Positions 41,210-52,209 of a DNA stretch of 64,000 bases are shown in pieces. How positions within the stretch are numbered: the stretch's first letter is position 1; the number at the start of each line of letters is the position of its first letter. Source of the stretch: Mayamaea pseudoterrestris (lineage: Eukaryota > Bacillariophyta > Bacillariophyceae > Sellaphorales > Sellaphoraceae); contig BROI01000002.1 of the NCBI GenBank assembly GCA_027923505.1, positions 434,001 through 498,000 on the forward strand, written 5' to 3'. A program made the translations under genes and the position numbers. The notes below the pieces were generated by a model. The model had not been told where the DNA came from. It saw nothing but the letters and a program-made list of their open reading frames with translations, and made no database searches.

Positions 41210-44200
41210 ATGAACTTTGTCCAAACACTGGAGGAATCCCTCCGCGACTTGGCATCCGAGGCTCGCAAAAAGCATCCGGGCGTCAAGGAGGCTTCCGAGC
41301 GCGCCACCTTGCGGCTGCGAATGCTTCAAACGCAATACGTTAGCAAGGTGCGGCAAGCGAACAGTAGTAGTCAAGCCAGTGCGAATGGTTCGAATGATGC
41401 AGCAAAGACGACGACGACGACAAATCACCCAACGACGCAACTATTTGCTCATTCCGAAATTCTTCATCCCTTTCTACTCGCTGCCAATTATCCGAACGCA
41501 TCGGCCGAACTATTGAACATTTCCTTCAACAGCATGCAGCTACTCATGCGCGCCAATGCCGTTCAACCATCCGACGCCATTCAAATGCTGCGGGTATGGA
41601 TGATTCAGGCGCAGAATGTCGTCTCGTGTTACGAAAAGCTGTACGCCAAGGAAATTTACTTGCAGACCGAGTCGCAGCAACATGAATCGGCGGCGGCAAC
41701 CAATCACGCAGCAGGCAGTACCACCAGCAGCTCGTCGTGGTTCTCCTGGGGATCATCCAGTGCAGCAGCGACAACGGATCCAAGCAGCAGCAACTATAAG
41801 CAGTCGAGTAACAATCAGATTCAATCCACAAAGTCATCCTCCACAACACTATCATCCCAGCAGTCGCCGCTACAAATGGAGCATTGCGCCAAGCAAATTC
41901 TCAGTTGTTTACTGCAGCTGCTGGAACTGTTGAAGGAGCACTACGCAAAACACTTGACGGTGGAACTGTGGACCAATGCCATGGCACTTGCCTGCGTCTG
42001 GCTGCACTACACGCCAATCAAGCACACCGTGCACCAGGCGGCAGTGTCAACCTTGAAGCAAGTCATGAATTTATTGTATTCCGCAGCAGCAGCAAACGAC
42101 AAGTTGCTGCAGTCCACCTGGGACGATTTACTGCAATTATGCGACGTGAATATACAAGCAAATATCAACTTGACGGGAGCCTTTTCACTCTGCCAGCGCA
42201 GCGTGGCGCACAATGCCACTGTGTATCCGCCGTGCGCGGAACTGGCGCTGCAACTACTGACGCGACTTGAGCGTGAACACGATGTAGCATTGCCACCAAG
42301 GTTGCTGCAAAAGACGTTTGGGATATCCGTGCAGCTCCTATTGCAACTAGACAAACGCGGCACGTCGTTGGAAAAGTGTTTGCGCATTGCGCAGTGGACG
42401 ACGGTGCTCTTTCAAAAATACTTTGTCAGCTACTCGGGCGAATGTTTGGAACTGCTAGAGTTGCTGTTAAAACCGATTGCAGCGGCCACGGATATTTGTC
42501 GGAGTCATGATGACTTTGAGGATGGTTACGTGTATACGGCGAGTGATGCGGATATAGTGTTGCTGGCGGAACAACATGCATCGAGCGACGGAAAGAAATT
42601 GTCGTCGACGCGAACATTGACGACGTTGATTCCACCGAGTGTGTTGTGGAAGGCGGTGTTTAGCTTGGAGGCAATTTACGTTATATTTGATAGAGATGAT
42701 CCGATGGAACTGTCAGTGATTTTGGAGGATGCAAGGATAGTTTTGGCGCTGTCGGAAACGCTGAGTGACTTTGCAACAATAGGAGCAAGCTGCATGGACC
42801 ATTTGCTGCAGTTCGTCAGCTTCGGCAAGTCGCTTCCGTTTTCTGGCAATGAAGTGTTTGCCAAGTCGTTGACCAAGGTGAAACCAACATTTTTTCGAAC
42901 GGCGGAGCAAGCATGCACGAGTGGAAACGCGCAGTCTCTGCTAGTGGATGGTGCGTCGACCGACAAGTCGACATCGTCTCCAAGCTCTGGGGTTCTTGGT
43001 GAAGCGCTATGGATTACTTTACAAAATTTGTTGCGGCTACCAGAGTGTATGATTGGTTTGAATGGCGTGGAGCAAATGCTGGAGCAAACGTTTGCTCCAT
43101 CTTTGGCAGTTCTGCAACATTATCTAAAGCGATGCATCGGCTCAAGCGATTTGGTGCAACTTTCACTCAAGGGTTTTGCAAATCTTGCTGACGTGTGTCT
43201 ACCACTGGGTACGATACATCGAAAGGCGCTGCTCCTCTCACTTTGTAAGCTTTCGCTGCCAACCTGGGGGCAGCGCGACTCCACTGCTCAGCTACAGGAT
43301 CATCATGTCATGACATTGCTTTATCTATGTCGCATTATTCATACACACTACGAATTCATTATTGATGATTGGGAAATAATTCTTCGGACATTCGACGAAC
43401 TATCCGATATTTCAATTGCATCGAAGCAACTTTCTGACGAGTCTTACCACGCGGCGCTTGCGGTCTCCAACCTTTTCAGTCGCCTGGCCCCTTTTTCGAC
43501 GTGTTTCTCGTCCTCATCCTTGTTAAGATTGGCAGAAGCTCTCACAGAAATCACCAAGACGAGATTAGAGGGCTTGGATGTAGTTGGAAGCAACGATACC
43601 GTGCTAGCACAGCGAACGAAACCAGTCGATGCTCTTGCACGGCAGTCATCGGATGGAGGCGAAAGCAGTAGCATTAGCTCGAAAATAATGAACATTGGCG
43701 TTAGAGCCATTTATGGAAACGAATCGGAAATACAACAAAAGACGGAAGGCTCGAAAGGAACAAGGATAGTCGGCACTTTCTGTGGTGACTACCGACATGA
43801 ATATGTAAAACGGATATCTTCGGCAAAATCAACGATGCGAGTGAACGCTGTCGGCGACATTCCGTACGTTTTGGCTGTACTCACGGATTTGGTCATGGCC
43901 AATTCCTTTCGTTTCGAGAAATGCGGAGATCAGCTTTCAGAACAGCTATCGCGCTTGGCATCAATTTCTCCAGCCGTCCGACCATTCATCATGGATGTCT
44001 TGTCAGTGCTGGCAATGTCCCATTTGTCCAGTGAAAGAGCTCTTCCGGCTCCGTTTGTAGGACCTGGAAGGTCTATTTTTGAGGATCCAATGCAGAGCCA
44101 GCTGTGGGCCGTGGAAGAGTGTAGCGACAAACAAAGTTCTACGGAAGGTGGCATTCAAACCTATGAGTTTGGCGCCAAGTCGCAGTCCGATTTACTCTCG

Positions 44201-45925
44201 CCGCTATGTCTGAGAATTCAATCAGCAGAAAAGCCTGATATGGCCGAATCATCCCTTGGTGCTCTAAGCACTATCATTGAAGGCGTTGGTCATAACATGA
44301 CGGGCGATGTATGGTGCCATGTGATTGACGCTGTGGCTTCCTTGTCGGGTGACCCAACTTACACGGCAGTAGATCGAACTCATGCTCCTTGGATAAACTG
44401 TTCATCATTGGCTTTTCGATGCCTTAAGTTCATTGTCGACGACTTTAGAGACCAGCTTACGCAGTCAGAATCCGCCTCGAAGACATTGACCTCGCTTCTT
44501 GATTGCTGTACTTCTTTTGGGCGATCCAAACATGATGTAAATATTTCATTGACGGCAATAACACTGCTATGGACCATCGCAGACCAAGACCCGGACTCAG
44601 ACTCGGTCGACAGAGCACTATCAAGGCTGTTGGACTTGGCTGCGGATGTTCGAGCAGAGATTCGGAATGCCGCTGTAAACACACTGTTCTCCTGCATTAT
44701 CGGACGCGGCAGTGGCTTCACGCCTGCGCGCTGGAAATCTTGTTTCTTGGATACTATTTTTGGAGTCTATGACATGGTTGCGAATTATGCTGGTACAGAT
44801 GTTGCTAGTGGAGACAGTGGCGCGGGATCGGGAAAGCGATACAGGGTTTCGCTCCACCATTCGCGAGATTCAAGCCAAAAGCAATGGCTTGAAACACAAT
44901 CACTTGTTCTCCGTGGTCTGATCAGGTTGCTTCGGAGTTATTTCTCGCTACTACTCGACGAAGCCGATCACCAAAGCATGACTGTCACAGGACAACCGCC
45001 ACGAACATGGTTTGAGGATGCTTGGTTAAGAATTCTAGACTACAGTTTTGACGCTGCTACCTACGAAGGTGGACGGGATACTTTGGCTATGCGGACAACT
45101 GGGCTTGAGCTAATGGTGCTCTGCTGTCAGCTAGCCAGCAATGATGGAGTTGAAGCAGCGACTGCTCCTGCTCGTGTTTCGACTAATATGGAAGTAATTA
45201 ATGGTGCGCTCCGTACTGTTCGTGAACCACAGTCGGTCAAGATGTTGGAAGAGAGAGTTCTTTCAGTGTCCACTAACGACAGACGGAAGCAGCTGTATGT
45301 TGATGCTTTCGAGGCAATTGAAGCATATAATGAAGCCGTTTCAAAAACGATATCGCAAGGTGGAAATGGTGACGAGACGACGGTCCAGGTGATCCACTCA
45401 TTTGTAACAAGCTTACGTCACTTATACGATTGTTCGATGAGCAGCGAGCTCTCTTCTGATAATGCCAAGGTACTGCACTCGCTCGACCGCTCGGAGGAAA
45501 CGTCAGGTATAGATGTTGGTGTTGGAGATTTGGAGCCTCGGTTTGTTCAAATCGTTAGCGACATGTTGAAAGCAGCTGGTAATTACTCGTCATCACGGTT
45601 TTTGAATCAAGGACAACGTGTCTCGCTCAATTTGTTGCGGACGATAGCGTCGAACGGTTCTGCTGTGGCGTTTACTGCGTTGGTCGATATGGCTGGTAAA
45701 TCTCTTTTCGTACATTCGTCTGAACAGGCGGACGACAAGGGCAGCCAAACCGCTTTGCGCAATGAAGCGTCCGACGCTATCTCGCAAGAGATTGTAAAGG
45801 ATACTGTTTCTTGTGAATGCAAATCCTTAATTCTTTACCGAGTGCTGAATGTCTTTCTTGGACACTGCCTCGCAGATACGACCAATCGTTGCCGACGTCA
45901 GCTGCCCACAGTTCCAGACCGTTGA
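41210..45925 (+). CDS. MON2: MON2-like endosome-to-Golgi trafficking protein, 3' end cut off by retroelement
   Basis: A single open frame of ~1571 codons. The start (TLEESLRDLASEARKKHP followed by VKEASERATLRLRML) matches the N-terminal DCB domain of MON2, the non-catalytic relative of Sec7/BIG Arf-GEFs that scaffolds flippase and Arl1 function at the trans-Golgi. A Ser/Thr/Gln-rich insert lies at about residues 165-230, and the remainder is long alpha-helical HEAT-like sequence. At about 45.8-45.9 kb the gene runs into minus-strand Ty1/copia sequence, and the frame stops at 45925. The protein would therefore lack its natural C-terminus and carry a short foreign tail. Full MON2 proteins are about 1600-1700 aa, so the loss may be modest. 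Domain borders beyond the DCB are inference. Confidence 0.78.
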   Translation: MNFVQTLEESLRDLASEARKKHPGVKEASERATLRLRMLQTQYVSKVRQANSSSQASANGSNDAAKTTTTTNHPTTQLFAHSEILHPFLLAANYPNASAELLNISFNSMQLLMRANAVQPSDAIQMLRVWMIQAQNVVSCYEKLYAKEIYLQTESQQHESAAATNHAAGSTTSSSSWFSWGSSSAAATTDPSSSNYKQSSNNQIQSTKSSSTTLSSQQSPLQMEHCAKQILSCLLQLLELLKEHYAKHLTVELWTNAMALACVWLHYTPIKHTVHQAAVSTLKQVMNLLYSAAAANDKLLQSTWDDLLQLCDVNIQANINLTGAFSLCQRSVAHNATVYPPCAELALQLLTRLEREHDVALPPRLLQKTFGISVQLLLQLDKRGTSLEKCLRIAQWTTVLFQKYFVSYSGECLELLELLLKPIAAATDICRSHDDFEDGYVYTASDADIVLLAEQHASSDGKKLSSTRTLTTLIPPSVLWKAVFSLEAIYVIFDRDDPMELSVILEDARIVLALSETLSDFATIGASCMDHLLQFVSFGKSLPFSGNEVFAKSLTKVKPTFFRTAEQACTSGNAQSLLVDGASTDKSTSSPSSGVLGEALWITLQNLLRLPECMIGLNGVEQMLEQTFAPSLAVLQHYLKRCIGSSDLVQLSLKGFANLADVCLPLGTIHRKALLLSLCKLSLPTWGQRDSTAQLQDHHVMTLLYLCRIIHTHYEFIIDDWEIILRTFDELSDISIASKQLSDESYHAALAVSNLFSRLAPFSTCFSSSSLLRLAEALTEITKTRLEGLDVVGSNDTVLAQRTKPVDALARQSSDGGESSSISSKIMNIGVRAIYGNESEIQQKTEGSKGTRIVGTFCGDYRHEYVKRISSAKSTMRVNAVGDIPYVLAVLTDLVMANSFRFEKCGDQLSEQLSRLASISPAVRPFIMDVLSVLAMSHLSSERALPAPFVGPGRSIFEDPMQSQLWAVEECSDKQSSTEGGIQTYEFGAKSQSDLLSPLCLRIQSAEKPDMAESSLGALSTIIEGVGHNMTGDVWCHVIDAVASLSGDPTYTAVDRTHAPWINCSSLAFRCLKFIVDDFRDQLTQSESASKTLTSLLDCCTSFGRSKHDVNISLTAITLLWTIADQDPDSDSVDRALSRLLDLAADVRAEIRNAAVNTLFSCIIGRGSGFTPARWKSCFLDTIFGVYDMVANYAGTDVASGDSGAGSGKRYRVSLHHSRDSSQKQWLETQSLVLRGLIRLLRSYFSLLLDEADHQSMTVTGQPPRTWFEDAWLRILDYSFDAATYEGGRDTLAMRTTGLELMVLCCQLASNDGVEAATAPARVSTNMEVINGALRTVREPQSVKMLEERVLSVSTNDRRKQLYVDAFEAIEAYNEAVSKTISQGGNGDETTVQVIHSFVTSLRHLYDCSMSSELSSDNAKVLHSLDRSEETSGIDVGVGDLEPRFVQIVSDMLKAAGNYSSSRFLNQGQRVSLNLLRTIASNGSAVAFTALVDMAGKSLFVHSSEQADDKGSQTALRNEASDAISQEIVKDTVSCECKSLILYRVLNVFLGHCLADTTNRCRRQLPTVPDR

Positions 45926-48900
45926 GTTCCGCTAACATCGCTACCATTCGTAGACTTCGCAATGACACAACGCCCGAGTAAACTGAATCCTTCGGCGGCT
46001 CTGTCATATGTCCTCCTGCAACGAGTCGTGCTTTCCGTCGCAAATCGTGCTTGACATCGAATATCATGTGCACGTTTATTCGTTTCCACGGCGCCGGCAT
46101 AACCTTACCGACTCCTTGATCTGCGAACGTGTCGTAATCATTTATCTGATTTAATTCCGTTCGAATCGCATCCGTCCACAGCGTGTTGCCGTTGATCTCG
46201 TCGAGAGCTTTCGCATCTTTATAATTGCGCGGCAACCTTACGCCGAATTTGTAGCGTACGCCGTTTGCTTTCGATTTTCGTTTCGCCGCTGTTACCATCT
46301 GTCGAAACTTCTTTCGCTTCCGAGTGTAATGCTCCAGCGCTGCTTCCATCCTGGCTTGTCGAGTAAGCCGTGCTTGAGTCCATACTCTGCGATCGTTATC
46401 GGATCGTCCTTCTTCATGATCGCGAGAGGCTCCCACGTCGTCGTTCCGTCAGTCCATTCGACGAGAACGTTACTTGAACTTCCTTTGTATGTCGGATCGT
46501 TCGGTTTCAAATTAAGCTCGTGTCCGATTACCTTCGTGAATACCCACTGAGTCGCCGGATCGTTTCGTATATCTTCGTCCATCTGTCGTTCGATTAAATC
46601 CGACAGTTCGTTGTAACTTATTAAGTCTTTCGCTGGCTCCTCTCCCATTTGGATTAGGAAACCTTTCGTCGTTTCCGAGTAGCTCGTTATCGCGTACTTC
46701 GATATATTCGCATACAGTCGCTCGCATTTTCTGACCGTTTTCGTGTTCCACCCTTACGAACGTGCGTCCGATGAGTTCGCTTGGAGAGAACAGAGGGCAT
46801 TTATTCCCTGATTCTTGCTCAGCCCTTCTGAAGAACTTCGCTGGTACGTTGGCGTGGTTCGCCATCGGAATTGTTTCGTCGTCGTTTCCTTCGTAGTTGT
46901 CGTGACTACTTTCTGTCACATGCGTGCTATGGTAGCGTCCTGTCGCGAGATCTGGAGTTTCAAAATTTCGCTCGCTTGCGCGTGTAGCTTCTTCAGAAAT
47001 CTCCCCCTCCAGACTCAGGGAAGGAAGGCAACTCGTGGTAACAAGTAGCTGCGCGAGACCACGTTGGAGCGCGGAATCGCCTGAAGCGTGTCGTCCGTCA
47101 GAACGAGAAAAGTCATGCGGACCGCTATTCTCTGCGATGCCCACGAATCGGCCGTTGCCAGATCGTACCGCCGAGGGAAAGCTCCCCTGCGCCTCAAACG
47201 TGACCGGTTCCCACCACTTGAAATGTAACAAAGGCGGAAATATCCGGCAGATTTCCGAACGCAACTTCCGTTGGCGCGTCGCCATCCCAGCGATTTCGTC
47301 GCGAGGACGTTCAGTATCATGATTACGAATTTAATCAGCAAAACCCAGCAATGGCCTGGCGAACCCGAATCTCGTTGGAGGTTCTCCATCATTATTTAAT
47401 GTGCGACGTGTGACGTTCGCATGGATTTTGTTCTGGATGACCCGGTTCTGTGGTCACTTGAGGAATATTGTACATCCGACAGAGATCCCTCACAGCCTTG
47501 CCAGTCTCCGACTCGGCATTGTCGCTGAGCAGTCCGTTAGGAGCGCCCACTTCGCGGATAAAATCCTCTAACGCGTTTGACATTTCGCTCTCCGACTTCA
47601 TCGGGTAGCCGCGCGTGTAAAAACTTTCTCGTCCAACAAAGAGCTGCATCTTAGTAGCTCCCCATGCCCTAGAAATTCCATCATCCAAAGCTGGCGTGTC
47701 AGAGTGTATCGTGTCCGTGGCGAATAGTTCGCGCAACCGCTGAACGTTCGCGGCCGGAAATCGTGATTTCGTGAGGTGTCGAAATGGTAATCGCGGGTGT
47801 GCGCTGAGATGATACCATGCTTCCGTGTGACGTAAAGTCTGTTGAACGCGCTCAGTCGGGACCCATCCGAGGTAACGGGCCGAAGAGCATTATAGTCCGG
47901 TTCCTTGCTTCTTAGCTTCCGCAAATTAACGCGTGAAAACTGAGCGTGTCGCACGCACCGATTGATCAGTACGTCAAGTTCGTCGCCAGTGCGTGTCGGC
48001 GTGTGACGATTGCGGTGCGTGATACCGTCATCATCGAATCGTTCGTCGAAAGATCCATAATCATGATCTCGTTCGTCGAAATCGTCGTGCGCGTGCTCGA
48101 CATCGTAAACAGTCGAGTCCCACGGCACGTCCGACGTCATGATGACAGTCGGATACTTATCCAAATCATCGAACGTGGGTTTCGTCACGTCCAAGTACAC
48201 CAGGCCATCGCGAATTGCCAATGGCAAAACGTAGCCTCCAATGTTCGTCGTAATTCGTTGCGTTCCGCCAAACATGGTCGGAATATCGTCGACGCGATGT
48301 CCCATTGCGCGCAATTGATTCGGGCAATGAATCGTCGGTCCGTCTCGCTTTAAAAGCATACTGGTGACACAGAAGCAGAATGGTTTCGCCACTAAGGGTC
48401 TTTGCCAGTCCAGCTGCAGTGCCAATCTTGAGAGCTGGGACAATATGATCGTCAATACCAGTCACATCCACCTCGGCGTTCGTTTCCGAAACGACGAGCA
48501 TGTCTCCTCCGCATAAGCCTCCGTTCGCGCCGCTGTCGATGAGCGCGCCTTCGTTGATCCGCTCGTAGTGTGCGCGATTGACGCGCAACGACGATGCATG
48601 TTGAAGCTGAATGTACCTCGTCCGGTGTTATCAGTCGTCAACGATCCTGTCACTTGCTGAGTTGTAGTACTCGCATTGTTCGCTTGCAGAACCGATCGTG
48701 CAGCCGTTTGGACTGACATTCCACTATTGCCGGGCTGAATATTAATCGTGCCAGGAACGCTTGCGTGATCGTTCGCTACAGATTCCGTCGCGTGACGCTC
48801 TTGATGCGCCGCGTTGACTTGCGTCTGCGTCGTAGCCGTGCCTCGTTGGTTGCGCGGTCGCCATCCGTTTTCGGGTGTCTTGGGCGCCGTCGCACGCTTG

Positions 48901-50520
48901 TCCTTCAACTGCTTTCGCTGATCAAACTTCATCTCCAACCAGACTTCATCCTTCACGCTCGCGTGAGGTTTCTTCATGATCGCTGCAAATCGTTCCGCCG
49001 ATAAGCCGCTTGGAGTCGCGCCGCCATTGCCGCCGCCGCCTCCTTTCGTTCCACTAGACTGCGCTTGATTGATTGTGCGCTTAGTCTTCGTCGTCGATGG
49101 GTGTTTCTTGTCATACTTGATGCAGCACTCTTCTAAGTGCGCGTACAACTGCGCGAAATTGTCTTCCGAGTCGTGTTGCCCCATGTGTTTCTTGATGGCA
49201 ATCATTCCGTCAAAACCTGCTAGTGATGCGCTGAATCCTGTGTGCTCGGAGAAAGCGTCGCGTAGCATGTCGTATCGTTGTAAACCTGTCAGAGCTTCTG
49301 CGTCCATTTCGAGCAGCCAGATGACTTTCTTGTAGAACAGTGCGAGAAATTCGATCGTCGGCCGTGACCACTTCTCGGTCAGCCGCATTCCCTGCAGTTC
49401 CGTTCGCGCGCGTTCCTTCTCGATGTGAGCAGTAGCGCCTTCTTCGTATCGCGTTCGCAATCGTTGGTAGACTTCGCGTCCGTCCATCGTCTTCTTGAAC
49501 TGCTGTACTGCGAGTGATGCAGACGGAGTTCGACAGTGCGTGAGAAAGATCCTGTATACAAACACATTCTTCTTTGCATACGCCTTCTGTTCTTTCGGTC
49601 CCTTTTCCTTCGGGTCATAATCGTCGTCAAAGACTTCGTGGAAGTCATGCAATGTAGCGATGACTTTCAACTCGGAAATCCACTGTTTCCACGAGGAATC
49701 CAGCTTCATTTCTTTACAATCCCTCGCCGAGAACTTGATAGACTTCGTAAATTGGTCTGAATACTTCTCGTCGTCTTCGTCGTCGCCGAGGTCCAGTACG
49801 GATGTCGGTGACTGCTTCGTGTCCACGTCCACACTCGTCGGTGGCACCTTGTCGGCCGAGTCAGGCTTCGACTCGTTGCCTTCGTTCGTTAGCGTGGAGT
49901 CCTTGGATTCGTCCTTCTTGGATTCCGTTTCGCTTTCCTTCGCTGGAGGTTTCGCTCCGCTTCCGCTGCCCACGCTCGCAATGTTGCGCGCTTGGACTCG
50001 TTCCTTCGCTCGTGCTGTGACGAACGTCGCCAGCGTTTCGGTGGTCAGTTGCGACCATGTCTTGATGTCCGGCGACTCTTGCGCCAAATACCATTCGATC
50101 GCGTTCGTGATCGTGCGTTGTTTCATCTTCGTTAGCGAGTGTTCGCTCGTTTCCTGCGTGACATTGTCGCCATCGTCAGTCGTCGTCGTTGTCGTCGTCG
50201 TGACGTTCCACTTCGTCGCGAAATCGTCGTACTCCATCTCGATCAGTTGCGTAAGCGATTCTACTCCGAGTTCGTCGAATAACTCCTTGAACTGAGGATC
50301 TTGGAAAACGCCTACGTTCTCTTCGTAAACATGCGCAAACGCCGCGTCTTTCTGCGCGCGAGTTTCCGCCATCGTTGTCGTCGTGACAATGTTCTTGCTA
50401 TCACCTGCGGAACTTTCCGGGCCAAGAACCAACGTGCGTCCACGTTACTTCGTAAATCAATAGTACTCTTCGTCGATAAAGTCTCTATGCCGAGGCAATG
50501 AGTCTCAAGACAGTGTTAAT
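45840..50520 (-). mobile_element. Ty1/copia (CoDi-like) retroelement fossil
   Basis: Reading on the minus strand, the order is gag (about 50.4-48.5 kb; a capsid-like region with an acidic, Thr-rich N-terminus), aspartic protease (DSGAN motif), DDE integrase, and the beginning of a copia reverse transcriptase that reaches the MON2 gene. Protease-integrase-RT order is diagnostic of Ty1/copia. The element is broken, with several breaks in its coding parts and no complete LTR pair seen here. Gag is still long and open, so the insertion is probably not ancient. The left border lies within MON2 coding sequence and the right border is approximate. Confidence 0.85.
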
Positions 50521-50699
50521 CTTGTAACTTGTAAATCAAATCGTTGCACCTTTCGCTTGTAGCTGTCCTTGGATGGCCAATCCAAGCTTGCAGTTGCTAC
50601 AATACGAGAGACGAATAAATCGCTTTCTTAACTCTTCAAGCTTAGTAAGTCTGCTTGTTTCTACTCTATATCGCACTAGTTTCAGCAATATACTTGTTG

Positions 50700-51091
50700 A
50701 ATCGCTTCGAAGCCGTCGCTGCCACGCATCACGCGATCGTGAGGCTGTGGTGAGCCGCGAGTGCCGCTGTGTCACCCTATCGGACATTCGGTGTGACTTG
50801 CCCGATTTTCGCTGTTTTCGTTCGCATCCTGCAATTCGGTACTTCTTTGTGAAGGATCGCGTGGCTGCTGGTGAAGTCAACATTGAGCATTGCCCGACCG
50901 GAGACATGGTCGCGGATTTCTTTACGAAACCATTGCAGGGAGCCCAGTTTGGAAAGCTCCGCAACCTGGTTATGAATCTGGCCTCGAGCAGTAAATACTA
51001 CTCGGACCAAAGGAGTGTGTTGAGCATGGATGAGAACCCAAACCGAAGCGACAGCGGTGACGTCACGAAGACGGTCACGTTTAAGTAAGCG
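50700..51091 (+). mobile_element. Ty1/copia RNase H end, opposite orientation
   Basis: Plus-strand sequence encodes the terminal part of a copia RNase H (IRYFFVKDRV, CPTGDMVADFFTKPLQGAQF), ending at about 51091. It lies head-to-head with the minus-strand element beside it. It is a fragment: no other copia domain precedes it on this strand. It may come from a second insertion or from a rearrangement of the neighbouring one. Borders are approximate. Confidence 0.85.
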
Positions 51092-51309
51092 CGGTAAGCG
51101 GCAACCGAAGGAGTGGATCGAGGACGATCACTTCTTGGAGAAAATAAGTAAAGTGGTTTTATTGACTCTGTTCTGCTTAATCATTAGTGTCGCTTCAAGG
51201 GCGCGCAAGATATATTCTAGATCCAACACTTGGAAACACTTCTTGTTCGACGAGACCATGTCGTACAATATATAAATCACGAGGCAAGTCGATTCGATCT
51301 GCTCGAGTC

Positions 51310-51945
51310 ATGAAATCGTCACCAAATGGCTCAACGAAGAAGGATGATTTGTTATCGCCGAGACGCAGAGTTGCATTCTCGCCTTCGAGCCAGCAACGAT
51401 GGCGAAGGCCCCTCCTCATCGGCATACTGATCGGAGCTGCCATGACGACGTGCATCCAGTCCATCATCTGGTCGATTCGACATGCCAATGAATCATCCAA
51501 AAGTATGTCTTCCTTGTTGATGGCCTTGGAGGAATCCAAACAAAAACATTTACGGTTGACGCGACGAGCAGCGGAAGACTCGCCATATCGACGACGCCGA
51601 CGCGCACTGCCATTGTCACGACACGACGAGAGCGTCAAAAAGATACACACGAAAGCAAACAATGCAACATACAATAACGAAACAGTAACAGACGAGTCTG
51701 CTCCTGACGACGATGACTTGTTGAAGAAGCTTCGAGCATCATCAGTGCACCTTCAAATACAACATGGACGCGTAACCACGTCCTTTCAGCAGCGCATGGC
51801 GGCGCACCAGGAACGATTGCGGCTCGTGCGAGAGCAGCAGCAGCGAAACGTTGCGGAAAACTACGGCCAAAGTAGTAGTAGTGACCAAGCTATTTTCGTA
51901 CTGGCGAGCAGAGCAATGGAAGCACTCGTTCGTGTACACAAGTAA
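51310..51945 (+). CDS. Unknown small single-pass membrane protein with basic and coiled-coil parts
   Basis: The 211-aa single-exon protein with ATG at 51310 has a basic N-terminus, one hydrophobic helix (PLLIGILIGAAMTTCIQSIIW, about residues 34-54), a strongly basic stretch (RRRRRALP), two N-glycosylation sequons (NAT, NET), and a Gln/Arg-rich helical C-terminus (MAAHQERLRLVREQQQ). No family is recognised. The frame continues upstream without ATG. It lies directly after the copia fragment, so its promoter region may include retroelement DNA. Confidence 0.5.
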   Translation: MKSSPNGSTKKDDLLSPRRRVAFSPSSQQRWRRPLLIGILIGAAMTTCIQSIIWSIRHANESSKSMSSLLMALEESKQKHLRLTRRAAEDSPYRRRRRALPLSRHDESVKKIHTKANNATYNNETVTDESAPDDDDLLKKLRASSVHLQIQHGRVTTSFQQRMAAHQERLRLVREQQQRNVAENYGQSSSSDQAIFVLASRAMEALVRVHK

Positions 51946-52209
51946 AATGGGAGAAAACGCCATGCAGAACTTGTGCGTACGAAAGCTTTGACTCAAACGT
52001 CGTATTTCCTCAATGCGCCTGCCTCGCCGATGCATGTCCGCAAGATTCACCTTTACTGCTTAATGGTTTGCGCCTTTGCGGGCTACGGTACGACTGACTG
52101 TAAGAATAATTGCTTGTCAAACGCAACATAATATAATTCGTGGTAAAAAAGTGTAGTAAGACGTTTCATATCCCATGTGGAGCAAGTGCTTGTATCAATA
52201 ACATGGCGC

